Of a DNA stretch of 64,000 nucleotides, positions 46,244-56,455 are shown one piece after another. Position numbers and translations under genes: made by a program. Where the stretch lies: contig NZ_AORV01000035.1 in NCBI RefSeq assembly GCF_000350485.1, positions 124,001 to 188,000 on the forward strand. The letters run 5' to 3'. This DNA is from Ruminiclostridium cellobioparum subsp. termitidis CT1112 (GTDB taxonomy: Bacteria > Bacillota > Clostridia > Acetivibrionales > DSM-1351). The notes under the pieces were generated by a model, which worked only from the letters and a program-made list of their open reading frames with translations, was not told the DNA's origin and searched no databases. Position 1 is the first letter of the stretch, and each line of letters begins with the position of its first letter.

Positions 46244-47578
46244 CTAATTTGGACGGTCTTTTCCAGTGCTGCTCTTTTTGCTGCCAATGCTCTTAATGTT
46301 CTTATTATTTGGATTCTTGATGCCAAAATTTGCTTTGGGCTTGCCAGGCCTTTCCCTTTCAGACCTTCTTGAAATAGTTTTTTGCTGAGGCTTTACATGA
46401 TTTACTCTTGGTTCGGAATTCATTACTACGGCAGGAGTATGATTTACAATTGAATATTCATGTTCCTCAACTACAGGTATACGCTTTGATATTAATTTTT
46501 CAATATCTTTTAGATACTTCCTTTCCTCTTCATCACAAAAGGATATTGATGCACCTTCCTGCCCTGCTCTTCCTGTACGGCCGATTCTATGAACATAGGT
46601 TTCGGGAGAGGCCGGCAGATCAAAATTAATAACATGTGAGAGTTTTTCCACATCAATTCCGCGGGCGGCAATATCCGTAGCCACCAAAACCCTGATTTTC
46701 CTTCCCTTGAAAGAGTTTAATGCCAGCTGCCTGGCGCCCTGTGATTTATCTCCATGTATGGCCTGCGCTTTAATTCCCGCTTTGACAAGTGTTTTTGCCA
46801 CTCTGTCCGCACCGTGCTTTGTACGGGTAAATACCAGAACCGATTCAAATGTTTTATCCTTCAACAGATGTATCAATAAGGCTCTCTTGTCTTTCTTTTC
46901 TACAAAGTAAACGCTCTGCATAATAGTATCCACAGTTGATGAGACCGGCGTAACCGATACTTTTACCGGATCTGTCAGCAATGAATTTGCGAGTTTTGCA
47001 ATTTCCTCCGGCATGGTAGCTGAAAAAAGCAGAGTTTGTCTTTTGGAAGGTAAAATTTTTATTACTTTCCTCACATCGGGTCCAAACCCCATATCCAGCA
47101 TTCTATCTGCTTCGTCAAGTACAAAATAACCGATATGTGATAAATCAATATATTTTTGATTGATCAGGTCAAGCAATCTTCCCGGAGTGGCTATTAAAAC
47201 ATCAACGCCTGCCTGCAATTTATCTGTTTGTGTTTTCTGCGCCACTCCTCCAAAAACAACACAGTATTTTAACCCGGTAAATCTCCCGTAAGCTGCGAAA
47301 CTCTCCATAATCTGCATTGCCAATTCTCTTGTAGGTGTGAGTACAAGAGCCCTTATGGGCCTTGATTTCTTTCCTGCAATTTCTTCTGAAAGCAATTGAA
47401 TTATGGGCATTGCAAAAGCCGCCGTCTTACCTGTTCCGGTTTGTGCACAGCCAAGCAGATCCTTTTTTAACAGTATTGGAGGAATAGCCTGTTCCTGAAT
47501 ACTTGTCGGCACCTCATATTTTTCATGCTCTATGGCCCTTAAAATAGGTTCGTTTAAATTTAAATCCTTAAATATCAT
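46244..47578 (-). CDS. rhlE: DEAD-box ATP-dependent RNA helicase, RhlE type
   Basis: A 444-residue helicase. All core motifs are present: Q motif ([13 protein letters not shown]), Walker [49 protein letters not shown] and [11 protein letters not shown]. The C-terminal tail (about 385-444) is basic and disordered, as usual for RhlE. AAGGAGAA precedes ATG. It unwinds short RNA duplexes, for example in ribosome assembly or cold adaptation. A second DEAD-box gene is divergent 243 bases away. Confidence 0.93.
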   Translation of the reverse strand: MIFKDLNLNEPILRAIEHEKYEVPTSIQEQAIPPILLKKDLLGCAQTGTGKTAAFAMPIIQLLSEEIAGKKSRPIRALVLTPTRELAMQIMESFAAYGRFTGLKYCVVFGGVAQKTQTDKLQAGVDVLIATPGRLLDLINQKYIDLSHIGYFVLDEADRMLDMGFGPDVRKVIKILPSKRQTLLFSATMPEEIAKLANSLLTDPVKVSVTPVSSTVDTIMQSVYFVEKKDKRALLIHLLKDKTFESVLVFTRTKHGADRVAKTLVKAGIKAQAIHGDKSQGARQLALNSFKGRKIRVLVATDIAARGIDVEKLSHVINFDLPASPETYVHRIGRTGRAGQEGASISFCDEEERKYLKDIEKLISKRIPVVEEHEYSIVNHTPAVVMNSEPRVNHVKPQQKTISRRSERERPGKPKANFGIKNPNNKNIKSIGSKKSSTGKDRPN

Positions 47579-47821
47579 ATTTCTCCTTAATATATGTTGG
47601 TTTTATTACCAATCTATAATAGCATAGCAGCCAGGTACTGGCAAATAGTGTTGCAGCCCGTGATTATTTTGTTAAGGCAATCTTAAAAATATACCGGGTT
47701 CAAGCGTCCGAACCCCTACCATATATTACCACAAAATAAATAAACATTGCAAAAACAGTAAATAATAATTATTATTGTATAGGTATGATAAATTTTAAGA
47801 TTATAAAGTAAAGGAACAAAA

Positions 47822-49609
47822 ATGGAAAATTTAAGTTTTAAGGATCTCAACCTTTCAAATGAAGTACAACATGCAATAGCCGACATGGGGTTTGAGGAGG
47901 CCACTCCCATTCAATCCCAATCTATTCCCCCAATTCTTGAAGGTAATGATTTAATAGGCCAGGCTCAGACAGGAACAGGAAAGACCTGTGCATTCGGCAT
48001 ACCGGCCATTGAAATGATTCAGCCCCAAATTGATACCATACAGGTTTTGGTGCTTTGTCCCACAAGAGAGCTAGCAATACAGTCCTCGGAAGAGCTGAGA
48101 AATGTATTGAAATATAAAGACGGAATAAGAATTTTACCTGTATACGGCGGCCAGCCCATAGACAGACAGATATTGGCGCTGAAAAAGCGTCCCCAGATTA
48201 TAATCGGAACTCCCGGACGTGTTATGGACCACATGAGACGCAGGACCATAAAGCTGGAAAACCTGAAAATGATAGTTCTGGATGAAGCGGATGAAATGCT
48301 GAATATGGGTTTCCGCGAAGACATTGATACCATATTGGAAAAGGTTCCTGAAGACAGGCAGACAATACTCTTTTCGGCCACAATGCCAAAGGAAATTCTT
48401 GATATAACCAGGAAATATCAAAAAGACCCGGTTCATATAAAGGTAGCACACAAACAGCTGACTGTTCCCAGTATTGAGCAGTATTATCTGGAAGTCAAGG
48501 AATCTGCAAAGCTGGAGGTTCTTTCCCGCCTGATTGATACAAATGACATCAAGCTGTCCCTGGTATTCTGCAATACTAAAAAGAGAGTCGATGATCTGAC
48601 CTCAAGTCTCCAGTCAAGAGGTTTCTCAGCCGAAGCCCTCCATGGCGACATGCGCCAGGAGCACAGAGACAAGGTCATGTCCCAGTTCAGAAAAGGAAAC
48701 TTTGACATTCTGATTGCCACAGACGTAGCAGCAAGGGGTATTGATGTGGATGACGTGGAAGCCGTATTCAATTATGACATTCCAAGTGATGAAGAATACT
48801 ACGTTCACAGAATCGGCAGAACAGGCAGGGCGGGCAGAACAGGCAAAGCCTTTACCTTTATTTCGGGAAGGGAAATTTATAAGCTCAGAGATATTCAGCG
48901 CTATACAAAATCTACTGTAAGCTTGATAAAGCCTCCCACAATAAATGATGTTGAAGAGAAAAAGATGTCAAATGTGCTCAATTTACTTAAGGAAAATCTG
49001 GGCCATGAAGGATTATCCAAGTATCTAAGCCATATTGAGAGATTTGTAAATACAATCAATTCCGATACTGAAGATCAGGATGATAGTTTCGTAACTTCTC
49101 TGGATGTAGCTGCCGCATTGTTAAAGATGTACACCGAGCAGAGCGGAAACTTTCCAAATACGGTAAGTGAAATAGACGAAACGTCGGATTTCGATTCGGA
49201 TTCCGGCAATGATATGGTAAGGCTGTTTATCAATATCGGCAGCGAGAACAAGATCCAGCCCAAGCATATTATTGAAGGCCTTGTGGAATCTTCCGGCCTT
49301 CCCGGTAAAATGGTGGGTTCCATAGATATTTTCGACAGGTATTCCTTTGTTGAAGTACCAAAGGAATTTGCCGCAGAGGTCCTGCGGTCCATGAAGAACC
49401 ATACCATCAAGGGCAAGAGGATTAATATTGAGAAATCAACCCCGCGTAAAAAAGCCGGAAGAAGCAGTTCCGGTTTCGGCAGAAACAGCGGCACCTACAA
49501 CACCTTTACCGGTCATGGCGGCGGAAACGGAGGCCAGGGGCCGAAAAGAAAGTCAGGTCACCCGGGTTTTAAAGCTGCAGGCGGTAAATCCTACAGAAAA
49601 GACCGGTAA
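47822..49609 (+). CDS. DEAD-box RNA helicase with DbpA-type RNA-binding domain (DeaD/CshA-like)
   Basis: A 595-residue helicase with Q motif, [30 protein letters not shown] and [11 protein letters not shown]. After a dimerisation-like helical region (about 375-460) comes an RRM-like DbpA C-terminal domain (about 470-545, VRLFINIGSENKIQPKHIIEGL... RINIEKS). A Gly/Arg/Lys-rich tail (about 546-595) ends the protein. This is the DeaD/CsdA layout, tied to ribosome biogenesis and cold-shock RNA remodelling. AAAGGA lies six bases upstream of ATG. Confidence 0.93.
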   Translation: MENLSFKDLNLSNEVQHAIADMGFEEATPIQSQSIPPILEGNDLIGQAQTGTGKTCAFGIPAIEMIQPQIDTIQVLVLCPTRELAIQSSEELRNVLKYKDGIRILPVYGGQPIDRQILALKKRPQIIIGTPGRVMDHMRRRTIKLENLKMIVLDEADEMLNMGFREDIDTILEKVPEDRQTILFSATMPKEILDITRKYQKDPVHIKVAHKQLTVPSIEQYYLEVKESAKLEVLSRLIDTNDIKLSLVFCNTKKRVDDLTSSLQSRGFSAEALHGDMRQEHRDKVMSQFRKGNFDILIATDVAARGIDVDDVEAVFNYDIPSDEEYYVHRIGRTGRAGRTGKAFTFISGREIYKLRDIQRYTKSTVSLIKPPTINDVEEKKMSNVLNLLKENLGHEGLSKYLSHIERFVNTINSDTEDQDDSFVTSLDVAAALLKMYTEQSGNFPNTVSEIDETSDFDSDSGNDMVRLFINIGSENKIQPKHIIEGLVESSGLPGKMVGSIDIFDRYSFVEVPKEFAAEVLRSMKNHTIKGKRINIEKSTPRKKAGRSSSGFGRNSGTYNTFTGHGGGNGGQGPKRKSGHPGFKAAGGKSYRKDR

Positions 49610-49677
49610 TATATGTTTAAAATCGTATTTAAGTGGTAAATCTTATTTATGTAAAAACATTAAGGAGGATTACCAAT

Positions 49678-50277
49678 ATGTCAAAAGATTTTTATAATGC
49701 GGTTAAAGATAGACGTTCTTTTTATGGAATCAGCAAAGAGTCAACTGTTTCAAATACAAGGCTTCAGGAAATTGTAAATGATGCAGTTAAATACGCTCCT
49801 ACTGCGTTTAACAGTCAGAGCAGCAGAGTCATGGTTTTACTCGGCGTACATCACGATAAATTATGGGATCTGACAAAGGAGGAACTGAGAAAGCTCGTAC
49901 CTCCAGAGAACTTTAGTTCAACTGAAAGCAAAATTGATTCATTTAAAAACGGTTATGGTACGGTATTGTTTTTTGAGGATCAATCAGTGGTAGAATCACT
50001 GCAGCGCCAATTTGAACTGTACAAGGACAATTTTCCCGTCTGGTCTTTAGAGTCCAGCGGAATGCTGCAGTATATAGTTTGGACCGCACTTGAGCTGGAG
50101 GGTTTTGGTGCTTCGCTGCAGCATTATAATCCCCTTATAGATTCCAGTATAAGCAGGGAATGGAATATTCCTTCCAACTGGAAGCTGCTGGCCCAGATGC
50201 CTTTTGGAAAGCCTACTGCTTCTCCCGATGAAAAGCAGTTTCAGCCGCTGGATTTCAGAGTAAAGTTTTTAAAGTAA
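49678..50277 (+). CDS. Nitroreductase family protein (Frm2/Hbn1-like)
   Basis: A 199-residue flavoprotein of the nitroreductase superfamily. Signature segments are DRRSFYGISKES at the N-terminus (FMN phosphate contact), APTAFNSQSSRVMVL, and the helix SSGMLQYIVWTALELEGFGASLQHYNP. The pattern is of the fungal Frm2/bacterial Hbn1-like subgroup, which lacks the usual extended dimer arm. AAGGAGG fixes the ATG at 49678. It would reduce quinones or nitro compounds in the cytoplasm. A bidirectional terminator follows. Confidence 0.9.
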   Translation: MSKDFYNAVKDRRSFYGISKESTVSNTRLQEIVNDAVKYAPTAFNSQSSRVMVLLGVHHDKLWDLTKEELRKLVPPENFSSTESKIDSFKNGYGTVLFFEDQSVVESLQRQFELYKDNFPVWSLESSGMLQYIVWTALELEGFGASLQHYNPLIDSSISREWNIPSNWKLLAQMPFGKPTASPDEKQFQPLDFRVKFLK

Positions 50278-50335
50278 AGTTTAAAGTTAACCTTATTGCG
50301 CAAATATTTTAAATTTAAATAATCTTTAAAGCAGA

Positions 50336-50380
50336 CGGGGCCGTCTCAAGAGAATCAATTGAGACAGCCCCGTTTATATT
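50336..50380. terminator. Bidirectional rho-independent terminator
   Basis: ACGGGGCCGTCTCAA (50336-50350) and TTGAGACAGCCCCGT (50360-50374) form a 15-base stem with one mismatch and a nine-base loop. An AT-rich stretch follows on both sides. It can end the nitroreductase transcript and the convergent exopolysaccharide operon. Confidence 0.8.
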
Positions 50381-50403
50381 ATTGCCGGATTGTAATCCCG
50401 CCA

Positions 50404-52704
50404 TTATGGATTTGGCTTTTTATGCCGCATTCTCAGTATTATCAACAGCATTGCCAAGAACAGCACCACCATGACCGAGGTTCCTGCAAGTGCAAACAGC
50501 AGGGAGCTTCTGTTTTCAAATATGCTCTTTGCCAGGGTGGGTTTGGTTTCGGTAAGCTCCTCATTCTGAAACTGATAGGATTTTATATTGCCTTTGCTGT
50601 CAATCAGAACAAAATCATTCTTAAGATTCCAGCTCATTTTTTCATTGCTGACCAGCTTCATCACCCTGCCAAGAGCATTGGGATCAGGCCCTGTCAGGAC
50701 CAGAAGTGCTCTGCCGTCGGCATAGGGTGATTTCAGCAGCTGCAGCGTCCCTATGGATCTTGCATAATCAGAGGTAAGGATTAATTTGTCATTTGTCATA
50801 AATTCCGACCCGCTGCTGTTATACTTAAAGTAAAGTTTGTCATTAATTTTTGATATGAGGCTGTTACCGGCAGGAGTTCCCGATGTGATGATATTATAGT
50901 TTGCCTCCTGCTCGTTGAATTCGCCCGCCTTTTTAACTGTCAGGCTGCCATAGGCATCGGCTGCAGCCGAATATAATGAAAGTGTTCTCCCCAGCAGTGT
51001 CAGTTCTGCTGCAGACGGTTTGTCCGACAATACCAGCAAAACGTCGTTCAGACTGCCCCCTTTCTGAAAAGGAGCCGGCCTGCTGTCAAAGCTGAGTCTG
51101 GTACTGTTGTCGGGGGGCAGGTAGATGGATGTATTCTTTGTGATATATGCCCATGGCATCTCATCCCGCCTTGTAGTACAAAAAAGATCGGGTATTTCCA
51201 GATCAAATGCAAACTTCATGCTGCTGCCTTTTGTGCCCACGACATCGGCAGGCATGAAGAAGGTTAGTTCGTCATTGTCGGCGTTCTCCAGCGCCAGCTT
51301 TTTACTTCCCACAGGTATATCGCCCCAGTAGACGGTGAGCATTGACCTATTGAAATCCAGATTTTTGCTGTACCTGAAATTTACCGTCACCTTACTTGCT
51401 GAGGATAAGATATAATCGGCAGGCAAGGGTAAAAACAGTGTTTTTTCCTGGCGGAAGGGCCCTATGAACTCAAAGCCCCCGCCGGTCATCTCCTGAAGGT
51501 TATATCTGTCGGCTTTCATATCACTTTGCGCTCTGGCATTCTTCCTTATTTCCGCAGTACCTTTCCTTATGAAGGTTATATTATCGCTTTCCTGACTTAC
51601 ACGCTCACTGTCTCCCAGGAAATAACCCGCTTCGGCCAGACAGTCGGCATCCTCGGAGGTAATGAGGAGCAAGGGATTGCCCCGGTCATCATTTACAAAC
51701 AGGAGCATGACCTGCCCCTTTAACTGATTGCGGTAAGGCTGAATATATTTAGTGAGCCCGGCAGGCATATCCTTTGACAGTCCGACCAATATATGCCTGC
51801 TTTTGCCGCCGCTTTGAGCTTCCTGCCAGGAACTTATTTCAAGATTATTATTATTTTTTGTATTCTTGCCCAGTCCGGTCATAATCATCATGGCAGCAGC
51901 TACCTCTTCGTTCTGAGCCGTATCTGCAACAGTGACCGCCGTATCCGCTCCGCTCTGGTTATCCGAAGATATGAAGGGATACGGATAAAAGTCGATACGG
52001 TTTTGGTGAGCCAGCAGATCATAGCCTACTTCCACACCGGAGGCTTCGGAGAAGGTAATCCAGTTTGCATTGCTTTCATCGTCTATGCAGCCCTGATCAT
52101 TATAAAGCCTGGCATAGCCAAATATGGTAAGGGTGTTTGTGCTGCTCTCCCTGTCATTTTTGATCAGGTTTGCCGGTATTAAAACATATATAAAATTCTT
52201 TTCATTATTTTTATAGGTCAATTGGCAGGAATAAAAGGGTTGTTTGTTTATTGCAAAGGTCAGCGTGCAGGGTATGTTTTTTATCAGCTGGCTGACCCTG
52301 TATTCCAGCTTTACACATACATATTTCGTACTCCAGTATTTAGGCAGGCTGAAATACAGGTCTGCCGAAGAGTATATTCCCTTCAGTATCTGCGGCGCAT
52401 CCCATGTAAAATCCGCAGTCAGACTGGCCTTGGGAAGTTTGGGCTTTGTGGATGCAGGCGCGCCGGCATTTTCGAGCATACTGCCGACACTGGACAGCAA
52501 AGCATCCTCCGAAGATATTACTTTATCCTTATTATCCCGGCCGGAGACATCAGTTGCGGCAGCCTCGGCAATGGATGCTTTTGCGGCAGAAGCTGCATAG
52601 ACGTCCCGAGCTGTTCCGCCTGCCGCAAAAACTATTGTTATCAATACAAAAATAGATACTCTGAAGAATTTACTCCTTCTTCCTTTTAACACGAACATGA
52701 ACAT
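50404..52704 (-). CDS. BcsB/YdaN-like exopolysaccharide synthase periplasmic subunit
   Basis: About 766 residues. A signal peptide (about 1-38) is followed by a large extracytoplasmic region with the duplicated carbohydrate-binding and flavodoxin-like pattern of BcsB (VCVKLEYRVSQLIKNIPCTLTFAIN..., VTVNFRYSKNLDFNRSMLTVYWGDIPVGS) and one C-terminal membrane helix near 735-758 with a basic end. BcsB-type subunits guide the nascent polysaccharide away from the membrane synthase. I chose ATG 52704, six bases after GGGGGAGA; ATGs at 52710 and 52698 are close alternatives. It is the last gene of the operon and overlaps the GT2 gene end. Confidence 0.88.
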   Translation of the reverse strand: MFMFVLKGRRSKFFRVSIFVLITIVFAAGGTARDVYAASAAKASIAEAAATDVSGRDNKDKVISSEDALLSSVGSMLENAGAPASTKPKLPKASLTADFTWDAPQILKGIYSSADLYFSLPKYWSTKYVCVKLEYRVSQLIKNIPCTLTFAINKQPFYSCQLTYKNNEKNFIYVLIPANLIKNDRESSTNTLTIFGYARLYNDQGCIDDESNANWITFSEASGVEVGYDLLAHQNRIDFYPYPFISSDNQSGADTAVTVADTAQNEEVAAAMMIMTGLGKNTKNNNNLEISSWQEAQSGGKSRHILVGLSKDMPAGLTKYIQPYRNQLKGQVMLLFVNDDRGNPLLLITSEDADCLAEAGYFLGDSERVSQESDNITFIRKGTAEIRKNARAQSDMKADRYNLQEMTGGGFEFIGPFRQEKTLFLPLPADYILSSASKVTVNFRYSKNLDFNRSMLTVYWGDIPVGSKKLALENADNDELTFFMPADVVGTKGSSMKFAFDLEIPDLFCTTRRDEMPWAYITKNTSIYLPPDNSTRLSFDSRPAPFQKGGSLNDVLLVLSDKPSAAELTLLGRTLSLYSAAADAYGSLTVKKAGEFNEQEANYNIITSGTPAGNSLISKINDKLYFKYNSSGSEFMTNDKLILTSDYARSIGTLQLLKSPYADGRALLVLTGPDPNALGRVMKLVSNEKMSWNLKNDFVLIDSKGNIKSYQFQNEELTETKPTLAKSIFENRSSLLFALAGTSVMVVLFLAMLLIILRMRHKKPNP

Positions 52705-53986
52705 TAGCATTCTCCCCCGGTTCTCTATTATTTTCTATAGATCGCTCAGTTTTATACCACTTTATCTCTCTTTTAAATATGGCATCATTTGCACTTTGTA
52801 TTAAAGCATTCAATACTACAGCCACCCATAGCTTGGAATAGGTAAAAAGCATCAATAGTATGAGCAGTGCCGACTCCATATTGAACTCATTTTTCTCAAC
52901 TGCCAGGGTTATCAGCACATTTAAAACAAATACGAGTATGGCCATAAGCCAGAGCACACTGGAAAAGCCCCCCAGGGTGACATGTGCAAAACCCAAAACC
53001 GACAGGATGAATATCAGATCGGAACAGACAAGAGAGGACAGCATAAGGATGTAAACCAGTCCGTAGTACAGGACATCCAGCCGCATAGCTCCAGCTTTCC
53101 TGTCAAATACATACTTGAAGTTTTCCTTCAGTACGTATATATTCCCTTTTGCCCATCTTGTCCTCTGCTTGAGCCATATGCGTAGCAGCTGCGGTTCCTG
53201 TTCCCAGGTCACAGACAGGGGCATCAGTTTAATTTTATATCCCATCCTGTATATTCTGAAGCTTATTTCGGTGTCTTCAGACAGGGCCTTTGTATCCCAG
53301 CCTCCGATACGTTCAATAATGCTCCTGCGTATGACAAAGTTTGTGCCGGGTATTGTGCACAGCTTGAAGAAAAACCATCTGCCTGCCTGGTTCATACATT
53401 GATAAGCCAGGGTTTCTATATTTACAAAGCGGGTCATCAGGGAAGCATTCCTGTTCCTGGTTCTGAACTTTCCTATGACGGCGCCCAGCTTATCGTCCGA
53501 CATGAGATTTTCCACCAATAGGGTGAGTGCATTGGGTTCGGGGGTATTATCGGCGTCATATATTGCGATTACACTTCCGCTGCTCACCGAAAATCCGATA
53601 TTGAGAGCATTGGACTTTCCCTTGCCGCCCGAAACGTTATCGGTATTTATTACTATCAGCTTTCTGTCGGGATTTTTTTCCTGTATTTTTTTCAAAACCT
53701 CCGCAGAGTCATCAGAGGAATTGTCGTTTATTACTATGATTTCGTATTTATCCTTCGGGTAATCAAGAGCCAAAAGCGCCTGAACAGTCTTTCTTATTAC
53801 AATGCTTTCATTATGAGCCGGAACCATTATTGAAACCATGGGATATTCCTTCAGCTTTATGTGTCCGTCGGTACGGTTGACCCGGATGTAGTAGAGAAAG
53901 CCTCCTATGGACAAAACCACATTTATCAGCATAAGTCCCCAAATAGCAATAATAGCGTACAATGACAATATATCTATCAGTGTCAA
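52670..53986 (-). CDS. Processive family 2 glycosyltransferase (cellulose synthase-like, YdaM)
   Basis: A 438-residue inner-membrane synthase. An N-terminal helix (about 10-34) precedes the GT-A domain with VPAHNE, IVINDNSSD, DADN (144-147), the acceptor-binding SEDTE (236-240) and QRTRW (274-278). Three or four C-terminal helices complete the translocation channel. No PilZ domain is attached, so c-di-GMP control must come from another subunit, probably the GGDEF-like protein of the operon. Start codon is TTG overlapping the upstream TGA (TTGA) with GGGGGA seven bases before it. Product unknown; beta-linked hexose or N-acetylhexosamine polymer are the usual outputs. Confidence 0.92.
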   Translation of the reverse strand: MTLIDILSLYAIIAIWGLMLINVVLSIGGFLYYIRVNRTDGHIKLKEYPMVSIMVPAHNESIVIRKTVQALLALDYPKDKYEIIVINDNSSDDSAEVLKKIQEKNPDRKLIVINTDNVSGGKGKSNALNIGFSVSSGSVIAIYDADNTPEPNALTLLVENLMSDDKLGAVIGKFRTRNRNASLMTRFVNIETLAYQCMNQAGRWFFFKLCTIPGTNFVIRRSIIERIGGWDTKALSEDTEISFRIYRMGYKIKLMPLSVTWEQEPQLLRIWLKQRTRWAKGNIYVLKENFKYVFDRKAGAMRLDVLYYGLVYILMLSSLVCSDLIFILSVLGFAHVTLGGFSSVLWLMAILVFVLNVLITLAVEKNEFNMESALLILLMLFTYSKLWVAVVLNALIQSANDAIFKREIKWYKTERSIENNREPGENANVHVRVKRKKE

Positions 53987-55575
53987 TCTGTGTCCCCCTT
54001 ATCGGTATTTTGGCCTGAATTGCTTTTGAACAGGAACCGCCTTCTGTTTTGATAACGCGCAACTGCTATGAAGATAATAAACAGAATGGAAATTCCGCTA
54101 ACAATTATCAGAAGCCTTTTGTTTTCCCTGGCCATGCTTTCGGCCAGCCGTCCTACCACTCCCCTGTTATATTCAAAATTTTCCTCATAAGTGAAAGGAG
54201 TATATTGCAGGGACTGTACTCTGCCATTCAGAGTCAGTATATCTCCCCTGGAGTTTACCACCCTGTCATCGGTGTAGACCGTATGAGCTATGGATCTCAG
54301 GCTTTTCAGCGGTACCGCAGAATCCTCAATGAGCTTTATCTGGTTTTCTATGGTGCCCGTATCGTCATTCATATCCAGATACAGAGCCGTGCTATAGGTA
54401 TTGACCATGTTACTGCCTGTATCCCCGTTGAGGAGCGCCGGAGCTATAATATGGTGTCCATCGGAATAAACCGTATTGTAGCCGTCAATATCCGACCAGT
54501 TGTTTCTGTCCTGACCGGTGTACAAAATAACCGTACTGAATCTTCTCAATATATCCAGTCCCAGTTTTTCATGAATCCAGTTATTTGGAGCCTCAATCGC
54601 CGTGGGAAATACGCCGTATTTGTTATATGCCTCCACCGCAGAGGTTATTTTCCTGTTGACTTCCTCAAGGGAAGGCTCAGCAGTGTTAATCATCGGAGCC
54701 TTCAATATTATTCCGGCCCCCTTTGACTGGGCATATCTGAGTATCTCACAGAAATGCTTCATTGCAGGATATTCACTGTTCCGGTATACAGGCATTACGG
54801 TTATGGAATACGGAGTACCTTTTTCTGCCAGCATTTCTACAACCTTCAGCAGCCTCTCACCGTTAAAGAACGGGTACACATTATCAAAAATTATATACTG
54901 GGGGTAACTGTTGGGCAGATTTTCAAAGGGCCATTTCCACTTTGAAATCTGATCTGAAAATGCTGCCTTCAAAATATCATTTTCATAATCAAAAACTCCC
55001 ATACAGCTGAATCTGTCCGCACTGACAGATAATTCCGAAGCTTTCCCATCTGCTTCAATATAACCGGCACTGTTTGCAAATGTACCCTGAACAATTGTCG
55101 CCCTCTCGGCCTTGAGCATACCTGAGCTTTCCTTCCCGGCACTGAAAGCATAGGAAAACCGCACCACAGCATCCTGTACCTGAAAAGAAACACAGTTCAG
55201 TTTCAAAGCCTTAATTATATCAGTAACATCTCCCCCGCCTACAACCATTATTTTATTGTTCAAACCCTGAAGCTCCCGTAAAAACACAGGGTTTATACCA
55301 TCGCCTTCATGATAAAACAAAATGCTGTCAAATTTATCAAGCATTCCCCTGCTTTGGTCAACAGTACTGTAGGTGGTCCCATATCCCATGTAAGTCAGTA
55401 TGTCGGCCATAGCCGCAACATTTTCATACGCCCTTTGAGTCATATCGTCATCATAGACAAAAAGTATGTCTTTTGCTTTCAAAACATTGGCCTCCCGGGC
55501 ATAAGCCCCCTTCAGCGGCATCATGAAAAATATGCAGAGGCATAAAATGAATATCTGGGTTCCTTTAAACGTCAT
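53983..55575 (-). CDS. DUF2334 (YdaL-like) extracytoplasmic polysaccharide deacetylase-fold protein
   Basis: About 530 residues. A signal peptide ends near GAYA (about residue 26). The first part (about 30-200) resembles a flavodoxin-like ligand domain (VYDDDMTQRAYENVAAMADIL). The second (about 220-440) has DUF2334/polysaccharide deacetylase-fold strands: YIIFDNVYPFFNGERL, ITVMPVYRN and AIEAPNNWIHEKLG. A C-terminal helix (about 495-515) anchors it. ATG 55575 overlaps the GGDEF gene end by 11 bases, with AAGGA seven bases upstream. In B. subtilis ydaL holds the same position. Enzymatic activity is not proven; catalytic histidines of classical deacetylases are not obvious. Confidence 0.85.
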   Translation of the reverse strand: MTFKGTQIFILCLCIFFMMPLKGAYAREANVLKAKDILFVYDDDMTQRAYENVAAMADILTYMGYGTTYSTVDQSRGMLDKFDSILFYHEGDGINPVFLRELQGLNNKIMVVGGGDVTDIIKALKLNCVSFQVQDAVVRFSYAFSAGKESSGMLKAERATIVQGTFANSAGYIEADGKASELSVSADRFSCMGVFDYENDILKAAFSDQISKWKWPFENLPNSYPQYIIFDNVYPFFNGERLLKVVEMLAEKGTPYSITVMPVYRNSEYPAMKHFCEILRYAQSKGAGIILKAPMINTAEPSLEEVNRKITSAVEAYNKYGVFPTAIEAPNNWIHEKLGLDILRRFSTVILYTGQDRNNWSDIDGYNTVYSDGHHIIAPALLNGDTGSNMVNTYSTALYLDMNDDTGTIENQIKLIEDSAVPLKSLRSIAHTVYTDDRVVNSRGDILTLNGRVQSLQYTPFTYEENFEYNRGVVGRLAESMARENKRLLIIVSGISILFIIFIAVARYQNRRRFLFKSNSGQNTDKGDTD

Positions 55576-56422
55576 ACTGCAGTTCCTTTTCAACACTCTG
55601 TTTAAAGAAGACACCGTCGTTTCCGATCTCCTCCCTGTATTGAACAAAAGCAATCTGCACCTCAACTTTGATCGAGGTATCGGTAATCCCGTCAAATGCA
55701 TCTTTTTCACCTACCATCGACCTGATCCGGTTGCGGACCAATTCTCCTCCGGCGTCGTCACAGGTCAGAATAATTGCAAGACTTCCGTCACTATCTATAC
55801 TGTATTGGTTGTCCTCCACCCTGATGGCATCACCAATTACCTCGGCAAGCCGCTGTTTAAGTTTATCAAAATTCTTTTTTGAAAGTATTCTCTTCAATTC
55901 CTGGGCATAGCGCAGCTTTATCAGCATTAGAGTCAACGGAAGTTTGTTGCGTCTTGTATACCTTATCTGCTTATCAATATCGTAATAAAAGCTTCTCAAA
56001 TTATACAGGCCTGTCAGGGGATCTATCATTACAAGCTCCTCAACCTGCTCTCTCAATATGCTGTTTTCCAGTTCAAGTTTGCTGCGGCCGAATATAAACA
56101 GTCTCATTGAGCCCACCACCAGTATTGGCAGTACAAGCCAGGCAAATGAATAGCTACTTATAACCGAACCTCTTTGATACAGCATAAAAAGTTTGTAAGC
56201 CGTGAAGCAGATGATTTGGGACCCGACAATTATAAAGGAGGCCAGGTCGGCCGAAAACGTCACAAGTATGATGGCAATAACAGTGACAAACAGCATTACA
56301 GCGTTTTCAATCCGGAATTCCGAACCTCCGGCAAATAAAACCGCCAGGCTGAAAAACATAGATATTAAAAATGCTAACAATCCCAAATCCTGAACTAAAA
56401 TTTCAAAACGTTTACTGGCCAT
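55565..56422 (-). CDS. Degenerate GGDEF membrane protein, probable c-di-GMP receptor (YdaK-like)
   Basis: A 285-residue protein with about five membrane helices (residues 12-110) and a GGDEF-fold domain (about 130-280). The fold is recognisable from DPLTGLYN, but the metal-binding aspartate region reads LIKLRY and the signature motif is DSDGS (210-214) in place of GGDEF, so cyclase activity is very unlikely. The inhibitory c-di-GMP site RxxD is kept as RVED (201-204), exactly five residues before the motif. This mirrors B. subtilis YdaK, a receptor that activates exopolysaccharide synthesis. It should sense c-di-GMP and regulate the GT2 synthase downstream. Confidence 0.88.
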   Translation of the reverse strand: MASKRFEILVQDLGLLAFLISMFFSLAVLFAGGSEFRIENAVMLFVTVIAIILVTFSADLASFIIVGSQIICFTAYKLFMLYQRGSVISSYSFAWLVLPILVVGSMRLFIFGRSKLELENSILREQVEELVMIDPLTGLYNLRSFYYDIDKQIRYTRRNKLPLTLMLIKLRYAQELKRILSKKNFDKLKQRLAEVIGDAIRVEDNQYSIDSDGSLAIILTCDDAGGELVRNRIRSMVGEKDAFDGITDTSIKVEVQIAFVQYREEIGNDGVFFKQSVEKELQYDV

Positions 56423-56455
56423 TTCTCCTCCATGTACCTGCCCACATGCTGCAGG

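Noticed and set aside
47696-47715. GGGTTC...GAACCC hairpin resembling a tRNA T-arm
   Set aside because: Loop and flanks do not fit a T-loop, and no acceptor or anticodon arms are present.
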